Shown here piece after piece: positions 11,386 through 26,400 of a DNA stretch of 64,000 nt. The position numbers and the translations under genes are program-made. Each line of letters starts with the position of its first letter. The stretch's first letter is position 1. Origin of the DNA: Dryomyza anilis (taxonomy: Eukaryota > Arthropoda > Insecta > Diptera > Dryomyzidae). The notes beneath the pieces were generated by a model. The model was not told where the DNA came from and ran no database searches. It saw only the letters and a program-made list of their open reading frames with translations. The stretch lies in contig OX638133.1 of NCBI GenBank assembly GCA_951804985.1, forward strand, positions 5,662,501-5,726,500, in the 5' to 3' direction.

Positions 11386-14300
11386 GGATGGTTCAACGGT
11401 AAATTTTATAGATTGCACTGAAGAAAATCTTCAAGACTAATAAATAATTTACAATTATTTATGCAGCCACATGTTTTTGCATCTAGTAACTACTCTAGTG
11501 TCATAAGTAGCACGTTTTTCAAAATCCATTATAATGACTTGATAAACGTGCTGCACAGCGCCGCCCTAAAATCACCCCCAAAACGCACGCCGCATATAAT
11601 TCTCTATTACAACATCCTTCCGACTCTCAACTCTGGTTTTGTATTTTTTTTTTGCGAACTCGTGACATCCTGTCGCAGTGCCTTCATTCATACATGAATC
11701 CACCCTAATTTTACGCATGGCACATCGGGTTGCACGTTTTTCGTTCGCCCAATATTCTTTGCACTCGTCTTGTAGTCGTTCGTTGACCGGCGTACGCTCC
11801 ACTTCTGTTTTTAAGCTCTAGTAACTGTTCGGTTCTCGTGCTCCTCCACACCCATGGTATTTCTTTTGGAATTGTAGCACTGTCTTGGGTCTCGGTCTGG
11901 CTGCAACGTTAGGCATTAAGCATTGACACAGTTAACTGCATTCATGGCATGGATGACACAGTTACTTGCATTGAATGCAGTAGCCCAAAAACACCTTTCG
12001 AGCAGTGATGAAGTAAAAATGTCTCTTGAGCTCATGTTAAAGTGTTTAAGAAAACAATATTTATTTGGTTAACCAGAGAGTATTTATTATGCTCTAAAGG
12101 TTTAATCATACTTTTGTTTGTAATAAAAATTGTATTTGTATTCAGAAATAAATTACTTGGTTTTAAGAAAAAAGAAAATGCTAAACTTCGTGTCTAACAG
12201 AAATGGCGAAACTTTTTGCAACTAAAAAAATGAAAATGAAAAAATCTAAATTTCATTTGGAATTTCCATTTGTTCGTATTCAAAATTTTATTAGTTTTCA
12301 GAAATAAATTAACTGGTGTTATGAAAAAAAGGAAATGCTAATTTTAAACTTAGTGAAATGTCGGGAATCTCAATTTGATTTGACTTTTTTATTGTCATAC
12401 TAAAAACATAACTAATAAGTATATTTTTTGTCGGCATGCATTAATACCGCGCACGAGAATTCCCTTTAAAAGACAACCGACGCATGCAGACAGACAACAC
12501 CAATAAAGCACTTCCAAACAACATCAATATTTATGCAGCAACACCACAATTGAACAAACAATTCAACCACTAGCACAACGAAAGAACGCACTCTACTCCA
12601 CATAACTTAGCACTTGGTTATTGTCTACGCTTGTGTCTGTTCGTCCGTCCGTCCGATGTGCCCAACATGTTGTCGCTGGACTATTTTTGGCCTGAGCAAC
12701 TTTGTCACAGTAACAGGTGGTTTCTCATTCACTGCTTGTATTGTTATTTTAGGTATTCAAAAACTACAAACAGGCACAGCGTGACAAATTTATTTTACTA
12801 CTATGCGAAACAGTGCTACCTGCGCGTATGTCTAAACTATTTACAAACATTTCTTAGAAACAACATTGAAAAGTGTGCAAATATTTTAACTAATAATATT
12901 AAAAAAAAAAAACAAATAGCGACGAGTAAACACATTGAAACAATGTATTGCATTGCAAATGTTTACCAAATTTACATCTTTAATGTTTTAAAATATTATA
13001 ATATGTAAGCCTTTCACTTGGTTCCACATCAATGTCTGCTAAAAAACGTGATGCTATATGAAGTTGCTATCCTGATCCCTCTGCCAGATCTCACCGATGT
13101 CTTAAACTTATTTTATTCGAAGCATATTTAAATTAATCTGAAGTTTTGACAACACACAAAGTTGTCGCAGTGATAATTAATAACTTTTCAAAGACAAAAG
13201 TTAACTTTTTGATATTTGAAATGTTTAAAAATATTCTAAATATGAATTTCTTTGACTGCCGAGAGATAACTTCATATAGTAAAATATTATTTATGAAAAT
13301 AGGTTGACAGACGCTGGGATTGAACCTTTCGGCGACTTCTATCTCATAGTCCAACGCACTAACCAATCGAACTACCGGTGTGATTATTAACATATCGTCA
13401 CTATCATACCAAAGGGGCGAATAATTTATTTTTTACATTTGGGTTTTTTTTTTACATTTTTGAATGTAGTTTATCCTCAAGTATACTGTGCCAAAATCGT
13501 GTGTGTTGGATATTTCTAGCCACAAAAAACAGAACTAAAAGGGCGAATTCGAAAAATGAAAAATGTTGTCATGCCAAAAGGGCGAATCTTTTCGTTTTTT
13601 TGCCATAACTTATTATTGGTATAAGATAAGTTAGTGGTTTAAAGGCATTAATTGTTTATTTTTAAAGCACCTAACGATCATCATCATTATTTTAAAATAT
13701 ATTTTTAATAATGATGCCAATCGATATGTGCTTTAAAAACAATCAATGAATGCCTTTAAACTATTATTTTATCTTGCACCAATTAAGAGTTATAGCAAAA
13801 AAACGAAAAGATTCGCCATTTTGGAATGACAACATTTTCTATTTTTCAAATTTCTTTGTTCTTTTGCTATAACTCTTTATTGGTGCATGATAAAATATTG
13901 ATGTAAAGGAATTAATTGTTTGTTTTTGAAGCACATATTGATTGGCATCATTATTTAAAAATATTTTGTCAAACAGCATGAAGTGCTTTCAAATTTGATT
14001 TCCCAACATTTTTAAAAATGCACATTCGTCCCTTTGGCATGACAGTGACGATATCATATAATTTGTTTAAAAAAGATTTTTAATAACATCCCGATCATAT
14101 TTCAATAATACTGTTACCAAATTGATTTTCTCATGTGTCCGATCAGGTTCCGTTAACTAATCCTTAGATCAGATATCTTCATTAAGGATGGTTTAGGTTG
14201 CCGAACGTGGATTTAAAATTAGAATTACCCTAAACGATTCCAGTGCTGTGTTTACGATATTTAAATAGAGGAAAGGGGCCTGGTACCTATTTCGAGGTTA

Positions 14301-17300
14301 TGTTTTTAGTCGCTTAAATATAGAAAAAGATCTCTCGCTTGTTGACACATGTATGTGGCAAATAATTGCATTAATCGAATTAATCTATGGCACAACAGGA
14401 AAAATACAATTATGTTTTTTGAATCTGATTTTAAAATGTTGTGCCAAATTGGAATTTTCGTCTTCTTTAAAAATGCCGTCTTCTTTAAAAAATTAAAAAG
14501 ATGTTTGAGGTTGTCGGTAATAATAATAACAGTTTGGCACTAAAGTCCTATAAGAACTTAGGCCGAGCTCTCTCACCATTTTGAGTGGTGCGTGGTATAT
14601 TTGTACTCAAAGTGGTGGGACCTACAGTTTATTGCCGAATCCGAACGGCGGGTGAGAGCTTTTCATAGGCAATGTTTTACTCTCGTAGGTTTGCCATTTA
14701 TTGCCGAGAGGTAGCGCGGTATATGTTTCTATGAAAAGATGTTGTTATCCCCAGTCTAGGCTTCAACCGGAGATCTTTCGGTTTGCAGGCCAACGCACTA
14801 ACATTGAGCTACCGACGGTCCAGTTGTTTAATTTCTCAATTAATAATGGAATTAAGTTCGGAATTCCTGAGAATAAATAGTAAACCTTAACTTTATAATT
14901 GTTAAAAATATTATATAAAATGTTACTCGATAAAATGTTGCTGATCATCTGAATACCACTACATTTCAACTATAAGGTGTATAGGTATCTGAACGTCATA
15001 CCTATCTGCTATAGCATATACCTTACAAATCATAAATATGCTATTAAAAAGAAAGTATATGTCAACTAGTTTTCAAGATATTCAACATAATCTCAATTAT
15101 GACGTATTTTTTTTAAACCAAATTTTGATTTCTTTTTTTAGGAGATATATAAGAATTTTTTTATCGTTTGGTAGACTAGTCTTATTAAAATTATTAGTTT
15201 ATGTTCAAATAAAACCAAATTCATGATATTATGTATAATTTGCAATTTATTTTAATAGTTATTTCTTATATTTGTCATGTAAATAAGTTGCATACAAATA
15301 TCAAAGCAGTTTAATTGTCAAGTGCTTTTATATTTAAATTTTAGGCACGTTTCCTGCACAACAATTAGAACGCTCAATAATTCGAACAAGTATTGTAATT
15401 AGTTTCTTTGGAAGAAGGCAAACAGAATTTAAGTTACACAGCTCCTGCACCTTTGCACAATTTTTGTTCAATACCCTATTAATATTTATAATATGCACGC
15501 GATAAAGTGTTTTTCAAAAAACCTGTGTGTGACCTTATTGCATAATCATAATAAACGATTTTATGTGCATCGAGCGTTGATTATTTGAAGTGCAGCAATT
15601 TTTTGTTAAATCGAATTTAAAATTGTACTGTCTTGTTGATTGGCGCCACATGGAAATTACTTAGGAATTGTTTTAATTACTTTGAAATTGCTGTAGAAGT
15701 AAAATTCATACATGGCATTTGAAAAAAAATATATTATAGGATTACAAAAAATTGTATTTAACTAAAAATATCAATTTATAAAATATAGCAACTGGTTTTT
15801 ATAATAATATACAATGCACTTAAATACAAAATTCTGTAAACAATTTATTTATATTTATGTTTTTATAAATATAAAATGCGCTTGTTAAAACTTAAATTGT
15901 AACGTTCTAATAAATAAATCTATTAATTACGGAAAAATACTTTTTGCATATATATATTTTATGTTTATTAATTTATATTTAAAAAAATAAAACAATTTTA
16001 AAGGCTTATCAACCATTTAGAACCCCACCTACTGACCACCAACAAACTAAAAAAAACAAAAAAAAAAACACTTTGTATACTCGACTTGTTAGTTGGTTTA
16101 GTTCATTAGTTTGTTTGCTTTATCAGCTCAAACATATACTACACGATTTTATTATCGTAAGTTTAACCTTGAAAAAGTCGTACAGACTACAGCTTTTTTT
16201 TATTATTAAAATTTTAATATAGTAGATGCCATTAATACACACAAACAAAAACATCTATTTGCATTGCAAGCAGACAGTCTAATTAAAAGAAAATTTTTAA
16301 ATAAATTTAGTGCGTAATTATTTTTAAATAAGAAAAATATATAGGTATCTTATTTTCTGCAATTTTTCACTTTTACTTTGTGTCATTTTTATTTGTTGTT
16401 TTTTGTTTTGATCTCAGTTCGTGTGACGCAATTGGCCAAACGTAAACAAGGCAATTTGATGCACGACAACAAGCGTCGTTATTTATTTTTATTTTTCAAC
16501 TTGATTCTGGTTGTTTGTGTCTGTACTAGGGCTGTGCGATAAATCAATTAATCAAAATTTTTGATTAATCAGAATCTTGATTAATCGATTAATCAAGTTT
16601 TCTGATAGATTAATCAGAAATTTGTTTATTTGGTACTGTTTGTTGTCAGTTTAAATTGAGTAAAATAATATTTTTATCACAATTTTTTTTACACCGCTCA
16701 TGTTAATGTTTATGACAGACATATTTTATGTTTGTGTCGACAAAAACGATATGGTTCAATTATTTCACAACATTTTTTAAAATCCTTATTTTGCACTCGC
16801 GTCACGCTGTATCACTGATATTTGCACTGCGAATTTATTTAATAATTTAGTTCAACGCTATTCGAAATTAAAAATTGATTAAATACAAATTTTGTAAGTA
16901 ATTATTTTGATTTGAATTTATTTCGAAACGTCAAAGTCATGGCAGACTTTATGCGGACATTTCAGTCATACCATAACGTTTGACATTTATGGCAAGACAT
17001 GTAGTGACATTGCATTTTAATCGTAGAACATAAACATTTCCAACCATGTTAATAAGAATCCTTATTCATTGTTTAAACAATGTTTAGAATAATCGATTAA
17101 TAGCACAGTCCTCGGGTATATTATATATATATTACAAATAAAGTGCTTAATGAACTAAAGAACCTTCTATTTTTAAGATAAGTTCACTTCAAAATTTGTA
17201 TACTTTCATTTATCGTTTGACTGATGTTTTTTTTATTATATGAATTATTATCACGTGAGTGTGATAAAAAACACACCGAATTTAAGATATTTTTATAACC

Positions 17301-20300
17301 TAATAACCTACTTTATAAAAATGTATATAAAATTGTATGCAGCACATTGTAACACAGCACGTGCGTATACGTTTCTTTGAAGTATTTACATTATGTAGCT
17401 TTCACCTACATTCTCGAAATTGTCGCACCCTAAGTTCAGGTCTGGAAAATAACCCATACATGTTTTAACTCATTCCATTAGGTTTATTGGTTGTTATAGG
17501 GGTTTATTTATTAGTAGTAGTAGATTTATTTATTAGTTTTAGTGGGGTTTAATAGGAATTTATATAAAATTTGTTACATGTGTTTACAGAACAAAATTGT
17601 ACCCATTCTGATAGGGTATTCATCGGGAACTGGTGTATTGTATTTTTACCTTCTAATAACCGCATCAATTACATGAAAAACATGATCTGAACATAATCAT
17701 GTCTGCCCAAATTAGGTTTCGAGGCTTATTAATATTCAGAATATTCCACATTGTTAAACAATTAAACAATTGAAGTGTCGAAAAATATTTAAAAAATTGA
17801 TTAACTTAGAGCCTAAAGTAGGCCCAAATATTTATGAAATTAGAGTTTTTATTTGCTAACATAAAATGTCACATCCAGAAATTAGAAGGAAACATGTGTG
17901 CGTTATTTCTATTTTATAGGATTTATTTCAGTGGGCGTTATATATTTTTTCCGAGTTATTTTATTACTAGCTATATCTAAACGGTATCCAATATAGGTCC
18001 GAATAATCTTTATTTCGATGATCTATAATAATACGAATATGACGAATATAGAAATGCTCACATTGTAATGATATCCTTGCTTTTGTCTTTATAAATATGG
18101 AGTTGATTTGGAGTTTTTTTAATTTTGATATTTGTTCCATATTTGTTCGGAAAATGTTGTATTGGACAAAAAATCTAAAGCGCCCATAATTCAATTTCAA
18201 ATTATTTTAAGTAAATTTAAAAGTTTTCAGGTTTATGACAAATATTTGCGACTTAATTGTTTTCTAATTTTGGATTTATTTCGGTTTTGTTTATTGTCAA
18301 TTTAAACAGTTTCATACGGAACATCGCAACATATTTATTTCAGGGTTGTCATATTTTATCAAGTCCTAATGGATTTTTTAAAATGATTGCATTTTCTCAC
18401 GGATGATTGAACTAAGATAAACATGAACATGTACTATGTTGGATTAATATCAGACACATTCTATACTTCTGAAGAAAGAAAAACTCCAAAAATGAAGCAA
18501 TTGTGGTGTCTGGAAATTCTCAAAAATGTGAATGTTTTAAGAATAATTTGAAATGATCAAAAATACGCGGATTTTTGAGCTCCTTAAAACGTGTGCACTA
18601 CCCAAGTTTCTGTAGCCTTTTTAGGATCTTTTCAGTACTCAAATATGAGTGTTTTAGGAGTAATAAAAGTGTCAGAAATATGAAGGTTTTTGGACTCATA
18701 AAATGGTGCTCTCTACCCAGGGGTTGGGATCCTTTTTGGGCTCTTTTTAGAGCTCAAATATGAGTGTTTTAGGAGTAATAAAAGTGTCAGAAATATGAGG
18801 GTTTTTGGGCTCATAAAATGGGGCCCTCTACCCAGGAGTCGGGAGCCTTTTTGAACTCTTTTAAGTGCTCATATATGAAGGTAACACTCATAAATATGAC
18901 ACATTTAGGAGTCTTAAAAGACTCAAAATGTTTGCTGGGTATATTCCCTTTAATCGCTTTAATTCTCTATAATCTCAAAATCACATGTAACAGTCGAATA
19001 ACTCGACGTAGGGTGGTACGTCATAAAAAATTGCAATGTCAACAAAAAATACAATAATTCACAACACAAAGCAATATGTTTTTGATAAACACTTTTAGCA
19101 ATAAAAGCAATATTTGTTTATAAAGTCTGACGCCTAGATAACCTTTTTTGCAAATACACCTGCGGGTTTTCGATATAGTTGTTGTTGTCGTTTTTAATTG
19201 CATATAATTTAAATGTTAATGCCATTTGAAAAATATTCACATTACTCTTATCGTCACCCTAAAACAACGGCCACGACTCACGCCCATTAACCCTTTCATC
19301 AAATACCCATTAACGTTGTCACATATCACGTCACGTTGTTGTCACACTGACGTTACAATGTTGTTGAGTGCAGCGTTGCTGTGCTGAGCTACGTGGCAAC
19401 GTTTAACAAAAGCACAACAAAACTACGACACTGTGTAACTAATTTAGAGTTATTTGACAAAATTAGATTTCAAACATCAAAAACTAAACACAATTGGACA
19501 CAACTTAACGATAATTTTTGAATTTAATAATAATGATAAATGTTCGATTTTAAACTTAAAAATGTTTAATAATTCTTTGTTTTTTTTTAGAATTTTTTTC
19601 AAACAAACAATATTTTCTGAAAAAACTAAAATTGTTTATAGAAAATTGAAATATGTTCGATATTAACGCGATATCTGCAACGACAAAACATAATTGAGCT
19701 ATAGACGACTTCGTTTCGATTCATCATATTTTAACATGTCTATAACTAAAAGAATATTGTGTATTCATATTATTCATAACGAAATTTAATTTGTTTTTTG
19801 TTTTGTTATTCTAGAAAACGTATTTTCAATGGAAAATAAAAAGTTAAATTTTAAAAATATTTTTTTACTACACATAAACAAATATTACGTACAATATTCA
19901 TATTAATAGAAAACAAAAACGTATTCCAATTAAAATACAATTCAAATTATTTAATTGTATTCACACATTTTTTATTAAAAATATTAATAGAAATAAATTT
20001 AATTGCACGTGTATAGAATTAAATGATTAATTGCATTTACAATTCTTTGTTGCTTTTGGTTTTTTTTTAAATGCAACTCTGGGATGTATACTATTTTCTT
20101 GTGTTTTTTCATTTTGCTTTGTTTATATTTTCGCAACGCCATGTGGAGTATTTTTTGGAGCGGCTACTGCTCAAATATGTAGCCAATATCTAATTCTGCC
20201 AATTCTTGAACTGATATCGACGCATGAGATTCTAACTAAATGGCCTGAATAGAAATATAGCATGAATATAAAAATGGCCTGAATATATTTAATCCAATTA

Positions 20301-20380
20301 AAAATGATTTCAATGTAAAACAATTTTTAATTGGTTTTACTAATTTATTAATTAATGATAAAATAATTCTCAATAAAACA

Positions 20381-20422
<42 letters not shown>

Positions 20423-23400
20423 CAAGTTAAATTTCAATATAACAAAAAAAGTTGTTAAATTTACTATTACAAATATTGAATTAAATTGATGAACATTTTT
20501 GTTATATATACACAGTTTTTTATTTCTGTGTAAACGAAACTCTCTCAGTTATGTTGTAACACAGTGTTTTAAATACAATAAATAAATAAACTTCTGTTCT
20601 GTTACATGCATCGTGGTCACCGCTTATGCTCCAATTCACACTTACTCAGAATATCGTGTTGGTATGTAAGTTATTTTCCGTATTTAACTTTTTCACATCA
20701 GATACAAAATAAACTAATTTCAGTGGAATTTGACTGATTGTGTTTTCATTGTCCGTGATTAACTCGGCTTATTATAATGACTGACAAATTAAATAACTGT
20801 TGGGAATTTGTCACTTAAATCGTGTTTTATGTGAATTTAGTGAGTGATAAAAATAATAAATTTGATGGGAGGTATATTTTTAATTTTAGTATACAAAATT
20901 ATAAAGTAGAAAAAATTAATTAATTTTGTTTATCAAAAAAATATTTCTATAAATTTTCAAAAATGTTTTGAATGGCTACAAAATACATATGGGCATTTCC
21001 AGAAAAACGTCAACCACGACCGAAAAATTCAAAATCTTGAAATAACGATGCATTTGGAATCTTAAATATCTGAATCTAAATATCTGAAAAGAAATTTCTA
21101 TTCCGTTAACGGTAACGTATAAAAAATACTCATAAAGTTACGTTACTATGAAATATGTAAATATACCAATTTTTCATGTATTTTGAGTAACCAAATTATT
21201 CACTTTAAAGACATACAGATACAAATTATTATTTTCGGTTTTTTCTGGTAACATTAATAATTATTTCTAAAACTTAAAAATAATGATACAAATTAAAATA
21301 ACGGTAAAATTTCGATTTTTGTATAGGGTTTTCGATGTCCCTTCCGGAACCAAAAAAATACATTTTTTACCATAGTAAACTGAAAAGTTTTTTTAAAGAG
21401 TTCAATCCACTGTTTCCAAAGCAGAATTTCCTTGGCATTTCCAAAAATGTAAACATCATTTTCCTAGTAATTCTAGAAAATGTTTGACAGCTAATTGAAA
21501 TCTGTCCCGTCCGGAACTTTGAGTACCAAAAGTGTAAAACTACAGTACAGTCAAACATAGTAAAAAAAAAGAAATTCAAAAACTTAAAAAACATCTCAAA
21601 ATTTGAATAGTACATCACTTTTCATTTTGTAATAATGATTAATATAGGACTGTAGTGCCAAACTATTATTATTATTAATATTGTCATATACAAAATTATT
21701 TTTAGCAAAAAATCGTACTGCAAATTTCTATACGAAAAGTCCAGACTTATTCTGCGATTTATTATGAAATAACTGTAAGCTTTAGGAACAAAGTGCATAT
21801 ATTCAAAAATAAAGTAAATTGTCTCAGCTATGTTCAGAGATAATTCAGAAAAATATATTGTATGTAAAAAGTATTTTTAGAATAAAAATCGTACTGGTAA
21901 TTTCCAAACGGAATTTTTTGTCCCGTCCGGAATTTATTTGTTATTTATTATGAAAAATCTATAAACTTTAGGAACAAAGTGTAAATATACAAAGTAAGCA
22001 CGTTATTTCAACTATTTTTTAAAATATTTCGAAAAAGTCATTTGTACGCAAAATTCGCTGACTTTTTGGAATATCCATATGAACCTCGATATTTACTTCC
22101 GTTTTTGTCCCGTCCGGAACGCCCATTATTTTATTTATATCTTTTAATCTACCATATAGAATTCTATAATTTTTTGCTATTTAAAGTCTACAATGTAGAA
22201 AAGTAAATTCATTAATTTTCCTTCGATATATTCAAGTTTTATGCGTACAAATGTCCCGTCCGGAACCCCAGGAAATGCCCATATGCATGTTCCATGTCTA
22301 GATTTCTCGATTTTAACTTTTTCATTCAACTTTGTTACACTTAAAATTATTTTCATAAATTAAAACGTTTATGCTTAAATCGACTTTTGTCGTTTTTTAA
22401 AATTCATAGAACTCAAGAATGACCAAAATCAATTTCATTCCAGAATCAGAAAACCATTTTTTAATTGTCGCATGACTCAAGGACTAGCTGGACCCGTGCA
22501 CAGGTCGTGAGATGATTTTGTAAATGCAATGCATTTATTGTTTAGGATTTTTCTGGGAGCTTATAGTAGTAATGCAAATTTTCACAAATATACGTTCAAC
22601 GGTTTTGCTGTGAATCTGCAAAATAAAAACACAAAAAATAAAAATGGACGTAAAAGTAGGTGTAGTCAAGGAAACCAAAAAAGTTACCTTCTTCTGGGCC
22701 TATTCTACATATATCACAAATTTTAAAGAAGTCCGTGCAGATGTTTGATATTTATTTTTGGTGTGTTGAATTTATGTTGTTCCAGAGGTCCGATCATGCC
22801 AACATTGTTTAACTTTATTTCAATAAATTGGCCATATTATTTTTTTTTGGTGCAGAGAAAACATATGAAAAATCATTTATAACTATTTAAATGTTTTCAT
22901 ATTCTAATTCACAGACAAAAATTCTATAAATAGTCAATTAAAAAATATTTTATAATGCATTGCACTGCGTCTAATTGTTATAAGCTTGTTAAGGAATTCG
23001 CAATGTGGGCGAGTACTTTTTAAATCACGGCTGTTGTTTAATTGTTTGAACAGTTTGTTATTGTGGTTTATAATACAGTGGAATTCCATGATAGTTATGG
23101 ATCTACATAACAACTGATTGCTGCTGATTCACTTGATGCAATGCTATATAAAGTCTTGAATAAATTTTACATTTTTTTTAGTTTGCAATTAGTTCCGAAT
23201 TGGAATAACACAAAAAGTATAACAAAAAACCATGAAATTGTTAATAAATAAAAGCATTATTTCTATATATGGTTGCAGGTATTTAGGTTAAGTTTATTAA
23301 CGGTAAATTGTATAAGCAATTGTGAAAATAGTGGTCTGACAGTTCAGAAAGAATGCAACTCCCATTTGTTCTGAAGAGTTGTCCTGTTATAAAGAAGACA

Positions 23401-26400
23401 TTTAAGATAGATTTGATCAGGCACTTAGGCTGTTTCATTTTCTCGCCCTAATTCAGTATATGGAAGAAATCCAGATCCAAGATTCCACAAAGTATGTTTT
23501 AACCAAAGGTTATACAGCAGTTCTTGACAGCAAAAGAGGGGAAGGAAATAACTTCATATCATATCGTATCATAAATCATATCGTCACTGTCATGCTAAAG
23601 GGGCGAATGTGCATTTTTAAAAATGTTGGGAAATCAAATTTTAAAGTTTGAAGTGCTTTAAAAATTAGCAAAATATATATTTTTTTAAATTTTGTCTGTT
23701 ATTTTGGTTTATTCGTCAATTTTTTATAAAGTATATAAAATATCTTTAGATTTGAACAACCATCTGAATTATAAATACGGATTTTGTGAGGCTATATCCT
23801 GACCTAAACGCAAATATTTTTGTTTTTTATGCTATAACTTTTTATAAGCGCAAATAAAATAGTAATGTAAAAGCATTAATTGTTTGCTTTTAAAGCACCT
23901 ATCTATTGGCATCATTAATTTAAAATATTTTGTCAAACATTAATTTGCCATTTGTTGTTTGCAGGAAAAAATGTGTGCAAAATATTTTTAAATAATGATG
24001 CTAATCTTTGCTTTAAATTAATACCTTCACATTACTATTTTATCTTATACCAATAAAAAGTTATGACGAAAAAACGAAAAGATTCGCCCTTTTGGAATGA
24101 CAAGATTTTTCAATTTTTCAAATTCGCCCTTTTGGTTTTGTCTTTTATGACTATAAATATTCAACAAAAAGAAACGCGATTTTGGCACAGCATACTTGAG
24201 GATAAACTACATTAAAAAATGTAAAATAAACCCAAATGTCAAAAATTGCACTATCATGCCAAAGGGGTGAATGTGCGATATTGAAATGATGTTATTTATG
24301 AAAAATCCAATAAAATTCAACAAAAAAACTGATGAAGTGTATTTTTTTTATCCGGATTATTCCCGCCCTGTCTGAAGAGCAATTAAATTCTCATGGACAA
24401 CTGTTTTTATTAGTAAATTTAAAAACATGACACACCATTTTTGGAAATTTTTGAATTTAAATTGAAATGAGAATTTTTTTTATTTAAAATTGAGAAATTT
24501 CCATTTCGAAATGAGAAAATTCCTATTGAGCTTTTACGATTGAAACTCAGAAAAACTATTTAGTTTATGATCTAATTTTCGCAGTGTAGTGTAGTCACAT
24601 GAATTTGTAACTTTGTAAAATATGTAAAATATATGTTTTGTCAGCTTGCATCTCAAGTTGAAATGTTTACTGTTAGCAGCTTTAATTACTTATTTATATT
24701 TTATAATAAATTATTAAGAAAACGACGAATACTTCCGTCAATAAGCTTTGCTTTGTAAATTTATGACTTCCTGTTTGATGTCTAGCATTGCAATATGTTT
24801 TTTATAAATATATATATTTTTTTATAGATAAATTATTTTTTAATCCGCCACCGCGTGCCACATGCGAACAAAAATTTACTCGCACCGAGCGCGACGGGTT
24901 GCTGCATCCATTCATTCATTCATAAAACTGGATGTGCAACCAAGCGTAGCTGTTGCTGTCTTTATAATAAAAACAATCATTATTCTTTTTATTGTTGTTT
25001 TGTTGTTACTTTTTAATGGCAATTATGCACAATTATTATAGCATGTGCTCTGCTTGCTCTCAATGGCAGCATTTTATGTCTGCCCATCATTGAGATTTCC
25101 TGCATTCGTTAACAATCAGTTTTGAACTCGTTGCTCACTGCTCGTTTGTGTTCCATATTTTTCAAATTCATTCATTCGATTCGATGCGTTGGTGTTGTTC
25201 ATTATTGTTGTTGTCGTCGTCGATGCGACTGCATTTCTGTGAGCCTGAAGCTTTCATTTGCCGCTCGCGTAGGCTTGAATGTCAATCCGCTGCTGTTGTG
25301 ACTGCCTATAACGGTTGCGCTGCTGCTGTAGTTGCTAATGCTATTGCTGCTCTCCCACCCACTATGTTGGTACCTGGCACCATGTTGCTGTTACATTTTG
25401 TTGCAACTAACGGCTGTTTGTTGCTTCGATAACAGCATTCCATACTGGTTTGCATTTTTCAAAACATTATCCAAACTAGTTCTGTTACAAGCAACGTGTT
25501 GCTGTGTTGTGTTGTCGATTTTTTTTATAATTTTTTAATATTATAATTACTACCCAACTAGACAAATTATGTCTAAAAAATGTCTTTAAGTTATCTTAAG
25601 TTATCGATGTCCGAAATGTTACGGGAAATATGTCTTTTTTTATACAAATGATTGACCGGAAGATGTCTTTTTGATTTGTCTGAATGATGTCCTAATGGCA
25701 TACATAAAGATGCCTTAAAGTAATCATCGGAAAGATGTCCTTTTAGCAACTGAAAGGCAACCAAATTTAGTCATCTAAAAGTGTACGAAAACGAAATGTC
25801 AAAAAGGGTAAAAAAGATCGTGAATTTTGCAGGCTACACTTTCTTTTGCTTTCACAACTGAAACAAAATATTAAATAATTTGAATAAATTTATTAAAACA
25901 TCATAAAAATTCATTAATGCTGTTAAAATTGATAAAATAAACATTCTTATGTTGCGACTGCCGCATCTGTATCTTCAGACCATTGCAGTTAGTTGGATTG
26001 AGGATTCTGTTGTAATATGAGTCTTGAGGCTCTCTACGATTTCTCCAGGCCGCAAATCAACGAAATATGCAGCAGATCATCAACTTCTGCTGGCAGCAAT
26101 CGCTGTTATTCTTCTTACAGTTGTCCATTTTTTTGTGCAATGTGTCTCGATGTCAGACTTCGATATCAGCTCTATGTCGTCCATCTGACTTTTAATGTTT
26201 GTCCAGAAGAATACCGAAAATTTCACGGCGACTCACAGCCAAGCTGCTGGTGGGACTTAAGATCGGTTCTCTAACCTCTTCACCGGATTCAGTTTGCACT
26301 TTAACTGCGACGGTGACAAGCACGAATTCGAATTCTTAAAACCGTTCTCGTAGCTTGCACGTGAGTCCACACCCACAAGGCCGGTCCCAACCTGTGTGCA

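Noticed and set aside
20385..20421. TA run as a possible promoter or origin
   Set aside because: Simple dinucleotide microsatellite with no supporting context.
25148..25538. Open frames rich in Cys, Leu and Ala
   Set aside because: Low-complexity translation of CTG/GTT repeats; no domain, no splice context, overlapping frames of similar quality.
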